Positions 46,342 through 55,531 are shown, counted from the first letter of the stretch. The stretch is 63,991 nt of DNA from Prosthecobacter sp. (GCF_020439865.1 NZ_JAGRPF010000021.1:1-63991), one strand, 5' to 3'. Notes: a model not told the origin generated them from the letters alone. Numbers and translations are program-made.

Positions 46342-47868
46342 ATGCAGAACCGATTCGACTTTCGCGGCCTCTACGTCCTGGACCTGGCCAACAACCACCA
46401 AGGCCAGCTGGACCATGCCCTGCGCATCATCAAGGAGCACGGCCAGGCCGTCGCCAAACACGGCGTCAAAGCCGCGCTGAAGTTTCAGTTCCGCCACTTC
46501 GACACCTTCATTCATCCGGCGCACAAAACCGGCTCAACCAACAAGCACATCCCGCGCTTTCTTGCGAACGCGCTGAGCGATGACGACTTCGCCCGCCTGA
46601 CGGAAGCTGTTCGTGAGGCCGGCATGCTGACGATGGCGACGCCGTTCGACGAGGAGTCCATCGATCTCATCGAGAAGCTCGACATCTCCCTCATCAAGAT
46701 CGCGAGCTGCTCCGCCCGTGACTGGCCGCTGCTGGAAAAGGCCGCGCGCTTCAATCGTCCGGTCGTCGTTTCCACCGGCGGCCTCACGCTTTCGGAGATC
46801 GACGACGTGGTCAGCTTCCTCGAACATCGCAGCGTGGACTTCGCGCTCATGCACTGCGTCTCGGTCTATCCGACGCCGCCGGAGCATCTGCAGCTCAACC
46901 AAGTGGCCACGCTCAAACACCGCCACCCGCGCATCACGGTAGGCTTTTCCACGCACGAAGATCCCGCAGACACACGCCCGGTCATGGTCGCCGTGGCCAA
47001 GGGCGCTGAAATGCTGGAGCGACATGTCGGCGTCGTCACGGACAAGATCCAGCTCAACGCCTACTCCTCCACGCCGGAGCAGACGGACGCATGGATTCGT
47101 GAAGCGGAAAACGCACGCGTCATGTGCGGAGCCACGATCCGTCCGGTGTCGATTCCGTCGGAGCAGGAGTCCCTGAAGTCGCTCAAGCGCGGCGTCTTCG
47201 CCGCACGCGATCTGCAAAAAGGCGAAGCCCTCGAACGGGATGCCGTTTACTTCGCCATGCCGATGACGGAAGGCCAGCTCACCAGCGACATCTGGAAGCC
47301 GGGCATCACACTGCAGAACCACATCGCCCAGGACGGCGCCATCATGGTGGACAAGATCCAGTTCCCGCCTGCTCCGCCGAAACGTCAGCTCATTCATGCC
47401 ATTCACGAGGTGAAGAGCATGCTCAACGAAGCGCGCATCTTCCTGCCGGTGGATTTCAATCTGGAGTTCTCCCATCACTACGGCGTCGAAAACTTCACCG
47501 AGACCGGCGCCGTGCTGATCGACTGCATCAACCGCGAGTACTGCAAGAAGCTGGTCATCCAGCTTCCCGGTCAGGCACATCCGAATCACTTCCACAAGCG
47601 CAAGGAGGAGACCTTCATGATCCTCGCCGGCGAACTCGAACTCGTGCTCGAAGGACGACTGCGCGTGCTTTACCCCGGCGACCTGCATCTCATCCCACAG
47701 GGTGCCTGGCACAGCTTCTCCACCAAGACCGGCGTCATTTTTGAGGAAGTCTCGACGACCCATCACAACGACGACTCATTCTACGAGGACAAGATCATCA
47801 ACGAACGTGGCCGCGACTACCGCAAGACCGTGGTCAAGCAGTGGGGGCGCTACCAGCTCGACTCTTAG
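46342..47868 (+). CDS. NeuB-type nonulosonate synthase fused to a cupin domain
   Basis: 508 residues. Residues 1-270 match the NeuB TIM barrel that condenses PEP with a hexosamine: LYVLDLANNHQGQLDHAL, KFQFRHFDTF, SLIKIASCSARDWPLLE, ALMHCVSVYPTPPEHLQLNQV and GFSTHEDP. Residues about 285-340 resemble the SAF domain (LKRGVFAARDLQKGEALERD). From about 375 a cupin follows with HFHKRKEETF and GAWHSF metal ligands. Cupin-NeuB fusions are not the standard form; the cupin may isomerise or bind a sugar. ATG at 46342 preferred over a TTG eight codons upstream. The next gene begins 3 bp after its stop. Confidence 0.85.
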   Translation: MQNRFDFRGLYVLDLANNHQGQLDHALRIIKEHGQAVAKHGVKAALKFQFRHFDTFIHPAHKTGSTNKHIPRFLANALSDDDFARLTEAVREAGMLTMATPFDEESIDLIEKLDISLIKIASCSARDWPLLEKAARFNRPVVVSTGGLTLSEIDDVVSFLEHRSVDFALMHCVSVYPTPPEHLQLNQVATLKHRHPRITVGFSTHEDPADTRPVMVAVAKGAEMLERHVGVVTDKIQLNAYSSTPEQTDAWIREAENARVMCGATIRPVSIPSEQESLKSLKRGVFAARDLQKGEALERDAVYFAMPMTEGQLTSDIWKPGITLQNHIAQDGAIMVDKIQFPPAPPKRQLIHAIHEVKSMLNEARIFLPVDFNLEFSHHYGVENFTETGAVLIDCINREYCKKLVIQLPGQAHPNHFHKRKEETFMILAGELELVLEGRLRVLYPGDLHLIPQGAWHSFSTKTGVIFEEVSTTHHNDDSFYEDKIINERGRDYRKTVVKQWGRYQLDS

Positions 47869-47870
47869 TC

Positions 47871-48524
47871 ATGCCGGTCTCCGTCATCGCCTTCGACCTG
47901 GACGGCACGCTGATCGATTCCAACCCGGTGAAGCGCCGGGGCTTTGACCATGTCTTCGAAGACTTCAAGGACGGCGCGGCAATCGTGGCACGCGTACTGG
48001 AAACCCACCGTAAGGCGTTCCGCACCGTGGTGATCCGGCTGGTTCTGGAACAGCTGCATGCCTCAGGTGAGCCTGGCTGCGAACCCAGCGATGAACGTGT
48101 GGCGGAACTCGCCGCACGCTACAACCGCTTCTGCATCGACGGCGCCGTCGCCTGCGATGAAATCGCCGGGGCCGGAGCGACCCTTGAAAAGCTGTCCGCC
48201 GGTTACAAGCTCTTCATCAACACTGCCACCGCGACCGAAGCTGCTTTGGAAATCATCGAGCGCCGCGGTTGGAGCGGGCTTTTTGCTGGTGTTCTTGGCT
48301 TTCCTCCCGACAAGGCGGGAAATCTACAAGCGATAGCGGCCCAAACCGGGGCCTCCAAAGACCCGATTCTGATGGTGGGTGACGACGACCATGACCGCAG
48401 TGGGGCAACGACTTTCGGGTGCCTGTTCATCGGCCTCCAAGGACCAACTTCACACTTTACCCACCCTCCGGACATGCTTATAAGCCGTTTGGAAGAGTTG
48501 CCGCACCGTCTAGCCCTCCTATAA
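47871..48524 (+). CDS. HAD-family phosphatase
   Basis: 217 residues. Motif I FDLDGTLIDS (nucleophile Asp and acid/base Asp), FINTATATEAALE for the motif II Thr region, and VGDDDHDRSGA for the motif III/IV Asp pair. Placed three bases after the NeuB-cupin gene, so translationally linked. A natural job is removing the 9-phosphate from a nonulosonic acid or from a phosphorylated sugar precursor. This is inference from position. Confidence 0.85.
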   Translation: MPVSVIAFDLDGTLIDSNPVKRRGFDHVFEDFKDGAAIVARVLETHRKAFRTVVIRLVLEQLHASGEPGCEPSDERVAELAARYNRFCIDGAVACDEIAGAGATLEKLSAGYKLFINTATATEAALEIIERRGWSGLFAGVLGFPPDKAGNLQAIAAQTGASKDPILMVGDDDHDRSGATTFGCLFIGLQGPTSHFTHPPDMLISRLEELPHRLALL

Positions 48525-48558
48525 GAACCAAACGGATCAAAGACCTCCTGATTCAGTC

Positions 48559-49230
48559 ATGAAGTATCCCAAATACGAACGCTTCGGCCGCCTGCGCAAA
48601 TATCTTCAGGAGGTGTTTGGCATGCGCCGGTTGAAGGCAGACAAGGAACTCTGGGCGGTGCTTGATCCGATCTGCCGAGCTAGCTCCTCAACGGGCTGTA
48701 CCTTCCACGAGCTGAATGTTCTCTATTCCCACATTTTGAAGCACCGCCCCAGCCGTGTGTTGGAACTCGGCCCAGGCGTGAGCACGATTGTCATGGGCTA
48801 TGCGGCAAAAAAAGTCCGTGCCTCGGGCGGCGAATGCCAGATTGTGGCGATGGAGGACATTCCTTTCTACCACGACGACCTCAAGAACCTGCTGCCAGCC
48901 GCACTGAACGATTGCGTCCAACTGATCTTGTCCCCTACCGAAGACCGTGAAATCAATGGCTTCATCGCCAGGCGCTACATCAACACCCCCCACCATGAAT
49001 ACGGCCTAGTATTCATCGACGGTCCGCAGATTCCCAGCCAGAAGGAGGATCCCCGCTATCTCGACGGCGACATCCTCGATGTGGCCGAATGGAACAAAAA
49101 GCCCTTCACTGCCTACCTCGACTGCCGCATCGGCACGCGTGATGCGCTCAAGGCACTGATGCCCCGTGCCACGATTCACTGGGACAAGCAGCACAAGTTC
49201 TCTCGCATCGAGTTTTCCTCCGCAACCTGA
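48559..49230 (+). CDS. Class I SAM-dependent methyltransferase-like protein
   Basis: 223 residues. The SAM site is probably RVLELGPGVSTIVMGYAAKK; acidic residues in MEDIPFY and the later VFIDGPQIPSQKEDPRYLDGD follow. Similar proteins are called class I methyltransferases of unknown specificity. Predicted soluble. The gene is 34 bp after the phosphatase gene and 10 bp before the ligase gene, within one transcription unit. Confidence 0.7.
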   Translation: MKYPKYERFGRLRKYLQEVFGMRRLKADKELWAVLDPICRASSSTGCTFHELNVLYSHILKHRPSRVLELGPGVSTIVMGYAAKKVRASGGECQIVAMEDIPFYHDDLKNLLPAALNDCVQLILSPTEDREINGFIARRYINTPHHEYGLVFIDGPQIPSQKEDPRYLDGDILDVAEWNKKPFTAYLDCRIGTRDALKALMPRATIHWDKQHKFSRIEFSSAT

Positions 49231-49239
49231 CGTTCGGCC

Positions 49240-50865
49240 ATGAATTCCACTGACAAGCTCCTACTCCATCAGCGCCTTCCAAGCTCCTTCCACATTGATT
49301 ATCCCAATGTCGGCGCCTTGCTTGCCGCCCAAGCCAAGGCCGCGCCCACCAAGACCTTCCTCATCTGCCCTGGTTCCACCCGGGAAGAATACACGTATGC
49401 CGAGTTCCTTGAATTGATGACGAAGACCGCGCGCTATCTGCAAAGCCGCGGCCTGAAGAAGGGCGATCGCATCAACCTGATCATTCCCAACTGCGCCGAG
49501 TTCCTGCTGCTCTATTTCGCCGCCCTGTCGCTCGGCATCACCGTCGTGCCGATCAATGAAGACCTCGCGCCGAAGGAGATGAGCTTCATCATCAATGACT
49601 CGGGCTCCAAGATCGTGTTCTACGATCCCGGCTACCAGCACAAGGTCACCGAGTTCACCAGCCTGATTCCGTCCACGACGGAAGTGTGCGATGTCGGACG
49701 TTATCCGGACTTCCTGCCACTGACGCAGGCTCCGGACGCCGAACTCGTACCTGCAGACGTCGAGTGGACGGACATCGGCATCATCATCTACACCTCCGGC
49801 ACCACCGGCAATCCCAAGGGCGTCGTGCTGACTCATATGAGCATGCTTGCCGATGCCAAGGCATTGTCCGAGCGTCTCAGCTTCAGTGCGAAGACGCGCA
49901 CCATGACGATCCTGCCGATGTTTCATAACAACGGCCAGATCGTGACGCTGATGACGCCGCTTTACGCGGGTGGATCGGTGGTGCTCACGAAGGGCAAGGT
50001 GTCCCTGATGTCGTTCTGGGGCCTCATCCAAAAATACGAAGTCTCCTGGACCAGCGTGATGCCCGCCATTCTGTCCATTCTTCTCAGCCTGAAAGCCGAG
50101 CGAAAAGACCAGTCGCTCGAAGGCATCATCTGCGGCGGACAGCCGCTGACCAAGGCGGTCCAGCAGTCCTTCGAAGATCGATTCAAGGTTCCTGTGTTTG
50201 AAGGCTATGGCCTCACCGAATCCACCGCCTATGCGTCGTTCAGTGATCATCCGGCGGAGAAACGGAAGACCGGCTCCATCGGCAGGGCGCTGCCATGCAA
50301 TCACATGGCCGTGCTCGATGAAAACGGCAATGAAGTTCCCCACGGCACCGAAGGGGAGATCTGCATGCGCGGCTTGAACGTCGCCAACGAGTATCTCGGC
50401 CTCCCTGAACGCAACCGCACCTCCTTTGCCAACGGCTGGTTCCACAGCGGCGACTTTGGTCACATGGACGCGGACGGGTACTTCTACTTCGGTTCGCGCA
50501 AAGACCATATGATCATCCGGGGTGGTGAGAACATCTATCCGGCCGAACTGGAGAACGTCATCTTCGAGCATCCCGCCGTCGCTGAGGTGGCCGTCATCGG
50601 TGTGCCCGATAAGTTGCTGGGCGAGGCCATCGTGGCCTTTGTGAAACTCCATGACGATGCGCAGACCACGCCCCAGGAACTCGCGTCTTTCTGCACCGGT
50701 AAAATCGCCTTGTTCAAGCAGGCGCGTGAGATTTACATCATCGATCATCTGCCGAACATCGACGCCCTGCCAAAGGGTCCGACCAAGAAGGTCTTGTACC
50801 GCGAACTGAAGGATTATTATCAGACCAAGCTGCCACCCGAATGCAACCATCCCTCCAAGCCGTAA
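49240..50865 (+). CDS. Adenylate-forming (ANL) acyl-CoA/acyl-ACP ligase
   Basis: 541 residues. The AMP-binding core shows IIIYTSGTTGNPKGVVLTH (P-loop), a middle GYGLTESTAYASFSDHP, and RNRTSFANGWFHSGDFGHMDADGYFYFGSRKDHMIIRGGENIYPAELE, with the catalytic Lys toward the C-terminus in DALPKGPTKKVLYREL. It would activate a fatty, hydroxy or amino acid as adenylate and load it on CoA or a carrier protein. The carrier gene at 50841 overlaps its 3' end by 25 bases, which points to the carrier. Confidence 0.92.
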   Translation: MNSTDKLLLHQRLPSSFHIDYPNVGALLAAQAKAAPTKTFLICPGSTREEYTYAEFLELMTKTARYLQSRGLKKGDRINLIIPNCAEFLLLYFAALSLGITVVPINEDLAPKEMSFIINDSGSKIVFYDPGYQHKVTEFTSLIPSTTEVCDVGRYPDFLPLTQAPDAELVPADVEWTDIGIIIYTSGTTGNPKGVVLTHMSMLADAKALSERLSFSAKTRTMTILPMFHNNGQIVTLMTPLYAGGSVVLTKGKVSLMSFWGLIQKYEVSWTSVMPAILSILLSLKAERKDQSLEGIICGGQPLTKAVQQSFEDRFKVPVFEGYGLTESTAYASFSDHPAEKRKTGSIGRALPCNHMAVLDENGNEVPHGTEGEICMRGLNVANEYLGLPERNRTSFANGWFHSGDFGHMDADGYFYFGSRKDHMIIRGGENIYPAELENVIFEHPAVAEVAVIGVPDKLLGEAIVAFVKLHDDAQTTPQELASFCTGKIALFKQAREIYIIDHLPNIDALPKGPTKKVLYRELKDYYQTKLPPECNHPSKP

Positions 50866-51077
50866 TGGCGGAGACCTTCAAGGTCCCCGTTGAATCCATC
50901 ACCGAAAACTCGTCCGCTGAAAACATCGAGCGATGGGATTCATTCGGCTTTCTCCAGTTGGTGACTGATCTTGAAGAGACTTACAACGTCAGTTTTGATG
51001 AGACCGAGTTGCTACGAATGAGCTCTTATCAGTCCATCAAGGCCATTCTGGAGGGGAAAGGCATTGAAGTACGATAA
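50841..51077 (+). CDS. Acyl carrier protein
   Basis: 78 residues. Helix I LQAVMAETFKV, then the phosphopantetheine site in ERWDSFGFLQLVTDLEETY (Ser of DSF), then helix IV SYQSIKAIL. The ATG at 50841 overlaps the end of the ligase by 25 bases. An in-frame ATG at 50865 overlaps the ligase TAA (TAATG) but would remove half of helix I. The stop overlaps the GNAT start by 14 bases. It is probably a dedicated carrier for the ligase-GNAT pair. Confidence 0.9.
   Translation: MQPSLQAVMAETFKVPVESITENSSAENIERWDSFGFLQLVTDLEETYNVSFDETELLRMSSYQSIKAILEGKGIEVR
51050..51056 (+). promoter_or_regulatory. Shine-Dalgarno sequence for the GNAT gene
   Basis: GGAGGGG lies seven bases before the TTG at 51064 inside the carrier-protein gene. 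It supports the TTG as the translation start of the acyltransferase. Confidence 0.7.
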
Positions 51078-52131
51078 ATACCTGCGCCACTACGAGGACA
51101 AAGACTGGCGGGCCTTCAAGCAGATGGTCCAGCGCATGTATGGGCCTCGCTACATCTTCACCAACAAGCGTTTTGTTGACTGGCAGCACCGCCACAATGG
51201 CAGCCCGTCATCGCTGTGCCTGATCGACTTCGCGGGCGAACTGAAGGGCGTGCTGGGATCCATCCCTCTCAATCTCAACTTCCTCGGACGCGACCTGTCC
51301 GCGTGGTGCTACGCCAACATCCGTGTCGATCCTGAACTGCGCCGCGTCGGTCTCGGCGTGGCTCTCATCGAATTTGGAAGGACTCCGGGCAAACTCGTTT
51401 ATGGCATGGGCCACAGCGACGAAATGACTTCGGTGTACCGCAATCTGGGCTGGCGAAGCGACATCCGGCTCAACCGATACCTGAAGGTGCTCAATACCGC
51501 CAATGTCGAGCGATTGAAGACCGTGGATGCGCCTCTCACGGCCGAACGCAAGCCGGTGGAAAACGGCTTTTCACAGAACTCGTGCACGCAGGTTCACGCG
51601 TTCGATGAAGACATGGACGACTTCTGGCTCGCCGTGAGGGACAAGTATCCCATCACGATCAACCGTTACAGCACCTACCTGAACTGGCGCTATGCGGATC
51701 ATCCGATGATCCCGTACAAGATCTTCGTCCACCGCGCTCCGGATGGCAGCATCCAAGGATACGTGGTCGTACGCATCGAGGATTCCTCAGGCTATCGCAT
51801 AGCCCGTATCATTGACTTTGTATCCAGCGACGACTCCGAACTCCCCTTGCTTCAGCACGTGACCGCCTACGGTGAACGCAACGATGTCGATCTGGTGGAC
51901 TTCTTCTTTTCGGGTGATTTCCACGTTTCCTCCCTTCTCTCGGCCGGCTTTGTAAAGAATGACGCCGCAGGGCACGAGACGATCCCGATGCTGTTCAACC
52001 CGATTGACCGCACCCGCAAAACGGTCAATTTCGCCTACTCCCTGCCGACCGAGGAGCTTCGCCTCCAGGGAGACGCCCCCTACAAGTGGTATGTCACCAA
52101 GGGGGATGGCGACATCGACCGGCCCTACTAA
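51064..52131 (+). CDS. GNAT-type N-acyltransferase, coupled to the carrier protein
   Basis: 355 residues. N-terminal half has CYANIRVDPELRRVGLGVALIEFGR (GNAT acyl-CoA motif A with the R/Q-x-x-G-x-G/A pattern) and MGHSDEMTSVYRNLGWRS. The C-terminal half contains a second, more degenerate fold (VVRIEDSSGYRIARIIDFV). It uses a TTG start with a good ribosome-binding site. With the ligase and carrier protein it probably transfers an activated acyl group to an amino-sugar or other amine in the glycan. Confidence 0.8.
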   Translation: MKYDKYLRHYEDKDWRAFKQMVQRMYGPRYIFTNKRFVDWQHRHNGSPSSLCLIDFAGELKGVLGSIPLNLNFLGRDLSAWCYANIRVDPELRRVGLGVALIEFGRTPGKLVYGMGHSDEMTSVYRNLGWRSDIRLNRYLKVLNTANVERLKTVDAPLTAERKPVENGFSQNSCTQVHAFDEDMDDFWLAVRDKYPITINRYSTYLNWRYADHPMIPYKIFVHRAPDGSIQGYVVVRIEDSSGYRIARIIDFVSSDDSELPLLQHVTAYGERNDVDLVDFFFSGDFHVSSLLSAGFVKNDAAGHETIPMLFNPIDRTRKTVNFAYSLPTEELRLQGDAPYKWYVTKGDGDIDRPY

Positions 52132-52154
52132 CATCCTCTGCAACCGCACTCATC

Positions 52155-52979
52155 ATGATCAAGCGCCAGATCCGAAAACTCCTCCTTGAGGATTCCCTGT
52201 CCGGCAGGCTGACACGAACGCTGTGCGGCCACAAGAAACCCGACGTCCTCGCCAATCGCTGCATTTTTCTGGCCTGCTTCCCGAAGTCCGGCTCCACCTA
52301 CATGGCACGCCTGTTGGAGGAGGCTACGCATCGCATCGGACTCAAGGCGGCCTATGAGATGGGACACAACGAACAGAACATTGACGAAGAAGCTCTGAGG
52401 CGGTGCGTTCGCAAGCTCTCCGTGGTGCAGCAACACACCCAGGGTGGCGAAAACAACGTGGCCCTGCTCGCCAAATACCGCATGCAACCCATCGTGCTGA
52501 CGCGGAACCTTCCAGACATCGTGGTCTCGCTGCTGGACCACATGCATCTTCACCAGCACACTCGCAACCCGATGGCCTTTGCCCCCGGGCAGTTCTTCGA
52601 ATGGCCGCAGGACGAACAACTCCGTTGGATCACTTGGGCCTACATGCCGTGGTACTTCAGCTTTTACCAATCATGGAAGACCAACGGTGACAAAGTAAAC
52701 GCGCAGTGGGTCGAGTTTGACGACCTGACCACCCGCCCGGTCGAAACCGTCACGCAACTGCTGGCACGCATGAACCTGCCATGTGACGCAGCTGCGCTCG
52801 AGCGCGCCTCTAATCCGCACACCAGTGGAAAAAACTCCCGTATCAACAAAGGATTGGCTGGACGTGGTGCCCAGCTTCCAGCGGAGGTTAAGGACCACTT
52901 ACGTCATCTGGCGGAAGTCTGGAAGCTCACCACCGAAGACTGTCACCGGCTGGGATTAGAAACCTCCTCCAATTCCTGA
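52155..52979 (+). CDS. Sulfotransferase family protein
   Basis: 274 residues. The 5'-PAPS phosphosulfate loop is LACFPKSGSTYMARLL, and the 3'-phosphate region is LTRNLPDIVVSLLDHM. A later WVEFDDLTTRP is typical of type I sulfotransferases. It needs PAPS, which the APS kinase at 36050 can supply. The frame is open further upstream but the Met at 52155 gives the family length. Predicted cytoplasmic. The acceptor could be a nucleotide-linked or lipid-linked sugar. Confidence 0.85.
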   Translation: MIKRQIRKLLLEDSLSGRLTRTLCGHKKPDVLANRCIFLACFPKSGSTYMARLLEEATHRIGLKAAYEMGHNEQNIDEEALRRCVRKLSVVQQHTQGGENNVALLAKYRMQPIVLTRNLPDIVVSLLDHMHLHQHTRNPMAFAPGQFFEWPQDEQLRWITWAYMPWYFSFYQSWKTNGDKVNAQWVEFDDLTTRPVETVTQLLARMNLPCDAAALERASNPHTSGKNSRINKGLAGRGAQLPAEVKDHLRHLAEVWKLTTEDCHRLGLETSSNS

Positions 52980-53139
52980 GCCCATTCGACAAACGGTCTG
53001 AGCCGTTCCCGGACAGCGAAATGCCCCCACCCCGGTTTAACCCGGTGCGGTGCTCCCTCCATGATGTGTTCATGGCTGAGCACAGTGTCCGCCCAAATTG
53101 AACTTTGCCCTTCAAAACATTCAGTTCTAGTCTCCCTCA

Positions 53140-54540
53140 ATGCCCGATCGTCCGCTCAAACTCCTGTTTTTCGTCGAGAATCCGACTTCGTTCCAGCACC
53201 TTGTCCGGTCCAAACTGCTACAACTTCTGTCCGAACAGCAGAACTACTCATGCACGGTCGTTCTGCCCCCCAGTCTGAAACCGCCTGAGGTGGATGTCCA
53301 ACGCCTCCCAGGCGTCGTTTTTCGGTGCTTGGACTTTCACTCGTTCCGTCCAAAGGATCTGATCGGCAGAGTTATCAACAAACCGCTGCATATCATTTCG
53401 CGTGACCTCCTCACGGTCTACGCTCCCCATGCCACACTCTCGCAAGACCGCCTGTTTCAACAAAAAGGCATCAGTCTTCGCACCCGCCTTGCTTACGCAA
53501 GCCTTCTCAAGCGCATGGGCCTAGGCTGGTGGCATCTCAGCCGCCTGGCCCAGAAATTTGGTCACTATCCCGAGATCGCCGCTCTCCTTGATGAGGAGCA
53601 GCCCGATTGCGTGGTCTACTTCAATATCCTCATCGGGCAGATGGACTTCCTGAGGGAAGTCAAACGTCGAGGCATACCGCTGATCCTAGACATTCCGAAC
53701 TGGGATCAGGCGACCTCCAAAGGCCCGCTCACCGTCCTTCCAGACCATGTGTTTGTCTGGTCGGACACCATCAAAAAGGATTTCTGTGAGATTCATCACT
53801 TTCCGCCCGAACGCGTTCATTCCATCGGCGTACTACAGTTTGACTGGTATTTTCAAGGCAACGCGACGCTCTCTCGGGAGGAGTTTTGCAGACTTCACAA
53901 GATCAATCCGGCCTCCAAGATTATTCTATATGCCTATGGCATCGCATCGGGAGTCGACACCCGTGTGCCGGTTATCAACGAGATCCTCGATATCGTGAGG
54001 GACAACAGGCTTGGTTTCCCCTGTCACTTAATATTTCGCGCCAGTCCGCGCGTCCCCTTTCCCGACGAACTGCGTCATCATCCGATGGTCACATTCCAGC
54101 ACCCGCTCGGCGAACACTCACCAGACAGGCTCGGCTGGATCCTCGCCCCCGGGGAAGACATGATGCGCATGTCCACGCTGGCCCACAGCGACGTGGTGGT
54201 TAATGTGTTCTCCACCATGTGCCTGGACGCGCTGTGCATGCACAAACCGGTGATCAATCTCGGTTACGCCTGTGGTGCGGATGAAAAACTCCCAAACCAG
54301 ATGGAGCGCTTTTTCAAATATTCCCATGTAGCTCCTGTTGCAGAAAACGACGGCACATGGATTCCAAAAAAGAGAAGCGAGTTCGAACAGGCGCTTCGGG
54401 AGACATTGGCTGCACCACAGAGCAAAAAGGATTCCGCCGAAGCTCTCCTGGAGAGAATCTGTGGGCCAGCCGACGGAAACTCATATCGACGCTGGCTGGC
54501 GGCCTTTCATACGTCGATGCTCGATCGGAAACAGGTGTGA
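53140..54540 (+). CDS. GT-B-type glycosyltransferase, surface polysaccharide
   Basis: 466 residues. Starts KLLFFVENPTSFQHLVRSKLLQLL. A central RRGIPLILDIPNWDQAT is followed by VPVINEILDIVR and HLIFRASPRV, then DVVVNVFSTMCLDALCMHKPVINLGYA, which carries the donor-binding motif of CDP-glycerol-like or GT-B glycan transferases. Specificity not readable. Its base composition is a little lower in GC than the surrounding pathway genes, possible sign of transfer. The gene overlaps nothing; its stop is two bases before the deacetylase start. Confidence 0.72.
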   Translation: MPDRPLKLLFFVENPTSFQHLVRSKLLQLLSEQQNYSCTVVLPPSLKPPEVDVQRLPGVVFRCLDFHSFRPKDLIGRVINKPLHIISRDLLTVYAPHATLSQDRLFQQKGISLRTRLAYASLLKRMGLGWWHLSRLAQKFGHYPEIAALLDEEQPDCVVYFNILIGQMDFLREVKRRGIPLILDIPNWDQATSKGPLTVLPDHVFVWSDTIKKDFCEIHHFPPERVHSIGVLQFDWYFQGNATLSREEFCRLHKINPASKIILYAYGIASGVDTRVPVINEILDIVRDNRLGFPCHLIFRASPRVPFPDELRHHPMVTFQHPLGEHSPDRLGWILAPGEDMMRMSTLAHSDVVVNVFSTMCLDALCMHKPVINLGYACGADEKLPNQMERFFKYSHVAPVAENDGTWIPKKRSEFEQALRETLAAPQSKKDSAEALLERICGPADGNSYRRWLAAFHTSMLDRKQV

Positions 54541-54542
54541 TC

Positions 54543-55496
54543 ATGAGTCCGCAGACCCTTGTCATTTCGTATCACTACATCCGTGAGACGACCGGACTGC
54601 CTCATCCGGGCATTCATCCTGTAAAACCCGATGTGTTCGTGGAGCAACTGGCTCGACTCCAACGCTTTCATCCCATCATCTCGCCGGCTGCATTCTCGGC
54701 ATGGCTCGACGGTGGGCAGATCAACTCGTCGTCCGTTCTGCTGACTTTTGACGACGGGTTGCGGGATCATCTTCTTGCGGCCGCCATCCTCGAAAAACAA
54801 AACCTGCGCGGTGCTTTTTTTGTCTGTTCACGTCCGGCTCTAGATGGCAAAGGCCTTCCAGTTCATAAGATTCACTGGCTGCGCGCCAACACGCCGCCCA
54901 ATGACTTCCTCGAAAGCTTCTCTTCCCTGCTACCGTCGGAGTGGCTGGCGGTGCTTCAGCAACCGTCTGCGGAGATTCAGAAAGCCGCCACTGAGACCTA
55001 CCAATTCGACTCTCCAGAGCATCGGGTTCTCAAATATTTGATCAATTTCGTTCTACCATACGAGTGTGTCGACCAGATCACCAGCACCATGCTTTCGGAA
55101 CACGGGTTGGATGAGGAAGCTTTTTGCCAGATGACATATTTGTCCCCAAGGGAAATGGCGGAGATGGCGCAAAGAGGCCACTTCATCGGTTGCCATGGCC
55201 ATCTCCATCAGCCGTTCTCACGTTTTCGGCCACAAGAACTGCTCAATGACATTTCGATCAACAAGTCGTTCCTGAACAGCATCCCCGATGCTGAGGCCTC
55301 TTGGCTTGCCTATCCCTATGGCAGCGCTTGGTCTCTCCCAGACGACCCTGATCAATTTGCGCAGGATGCGCAAATTCGTGCTGCCTTCACGTATGAACGC
55401 GGTTGGAACTCGCAGGAAACCAAACCCAGCCTGCTCAGACGCATCGACTGCAACGAAATTGACGCCCATGTCTCCCCGGATGCGGCCCCCCCTTGA
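54543..55496 (+). CDS. Polysaccharide deacetylase (NodB-like)
   Basis: 317 residues. The NodB motifs are present: VVISYHYI..., LLTFDDGLRDHLLAAAIL with the metal-binding FDD, and HGHLHQPF for the metal-binding His pair, then AYPYG. The protein would remove N-acetyl groups from a surface glycan or an oligosaccharide precursor. The ATG at 54543 follows the stop of the glycosyltransferase gene by two bases; a GTG two codons earlier overlaps that stop. Confidence 0.82.
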   Translation: MSPQTLVISYHYIRETTGLPHPGIHPVKPDVFVEQLARLQRFHPIISPAAFSAWLDGGQINSSSVLLTFDDGLRDHLLAAAILEKQNLRGAFFVCSRPALDGKGLPVHKIHWLRANTPPNDFLESFSSLLPSEWLAVLQQPSAEIQKAATETYQFDSPEHRVLKYLINFVLPYECVDQITSTMLSEHGLDEEAFCQMTYLSPREMAEMAQRGHFIGCHGHLHQPFSRFRPQELLNDISINKSFLNSIPDAEASWLAYPYGSAWSLPDDPDQFAQDAQIRAAFTYERGWNSQETKPSLLRRIDCNEIDAHVSPDAAPP

Positions 55497-55531
55497 TCCC
55501 ACCGCTTCCCTCAAACCAGTTTTGAGCGACC

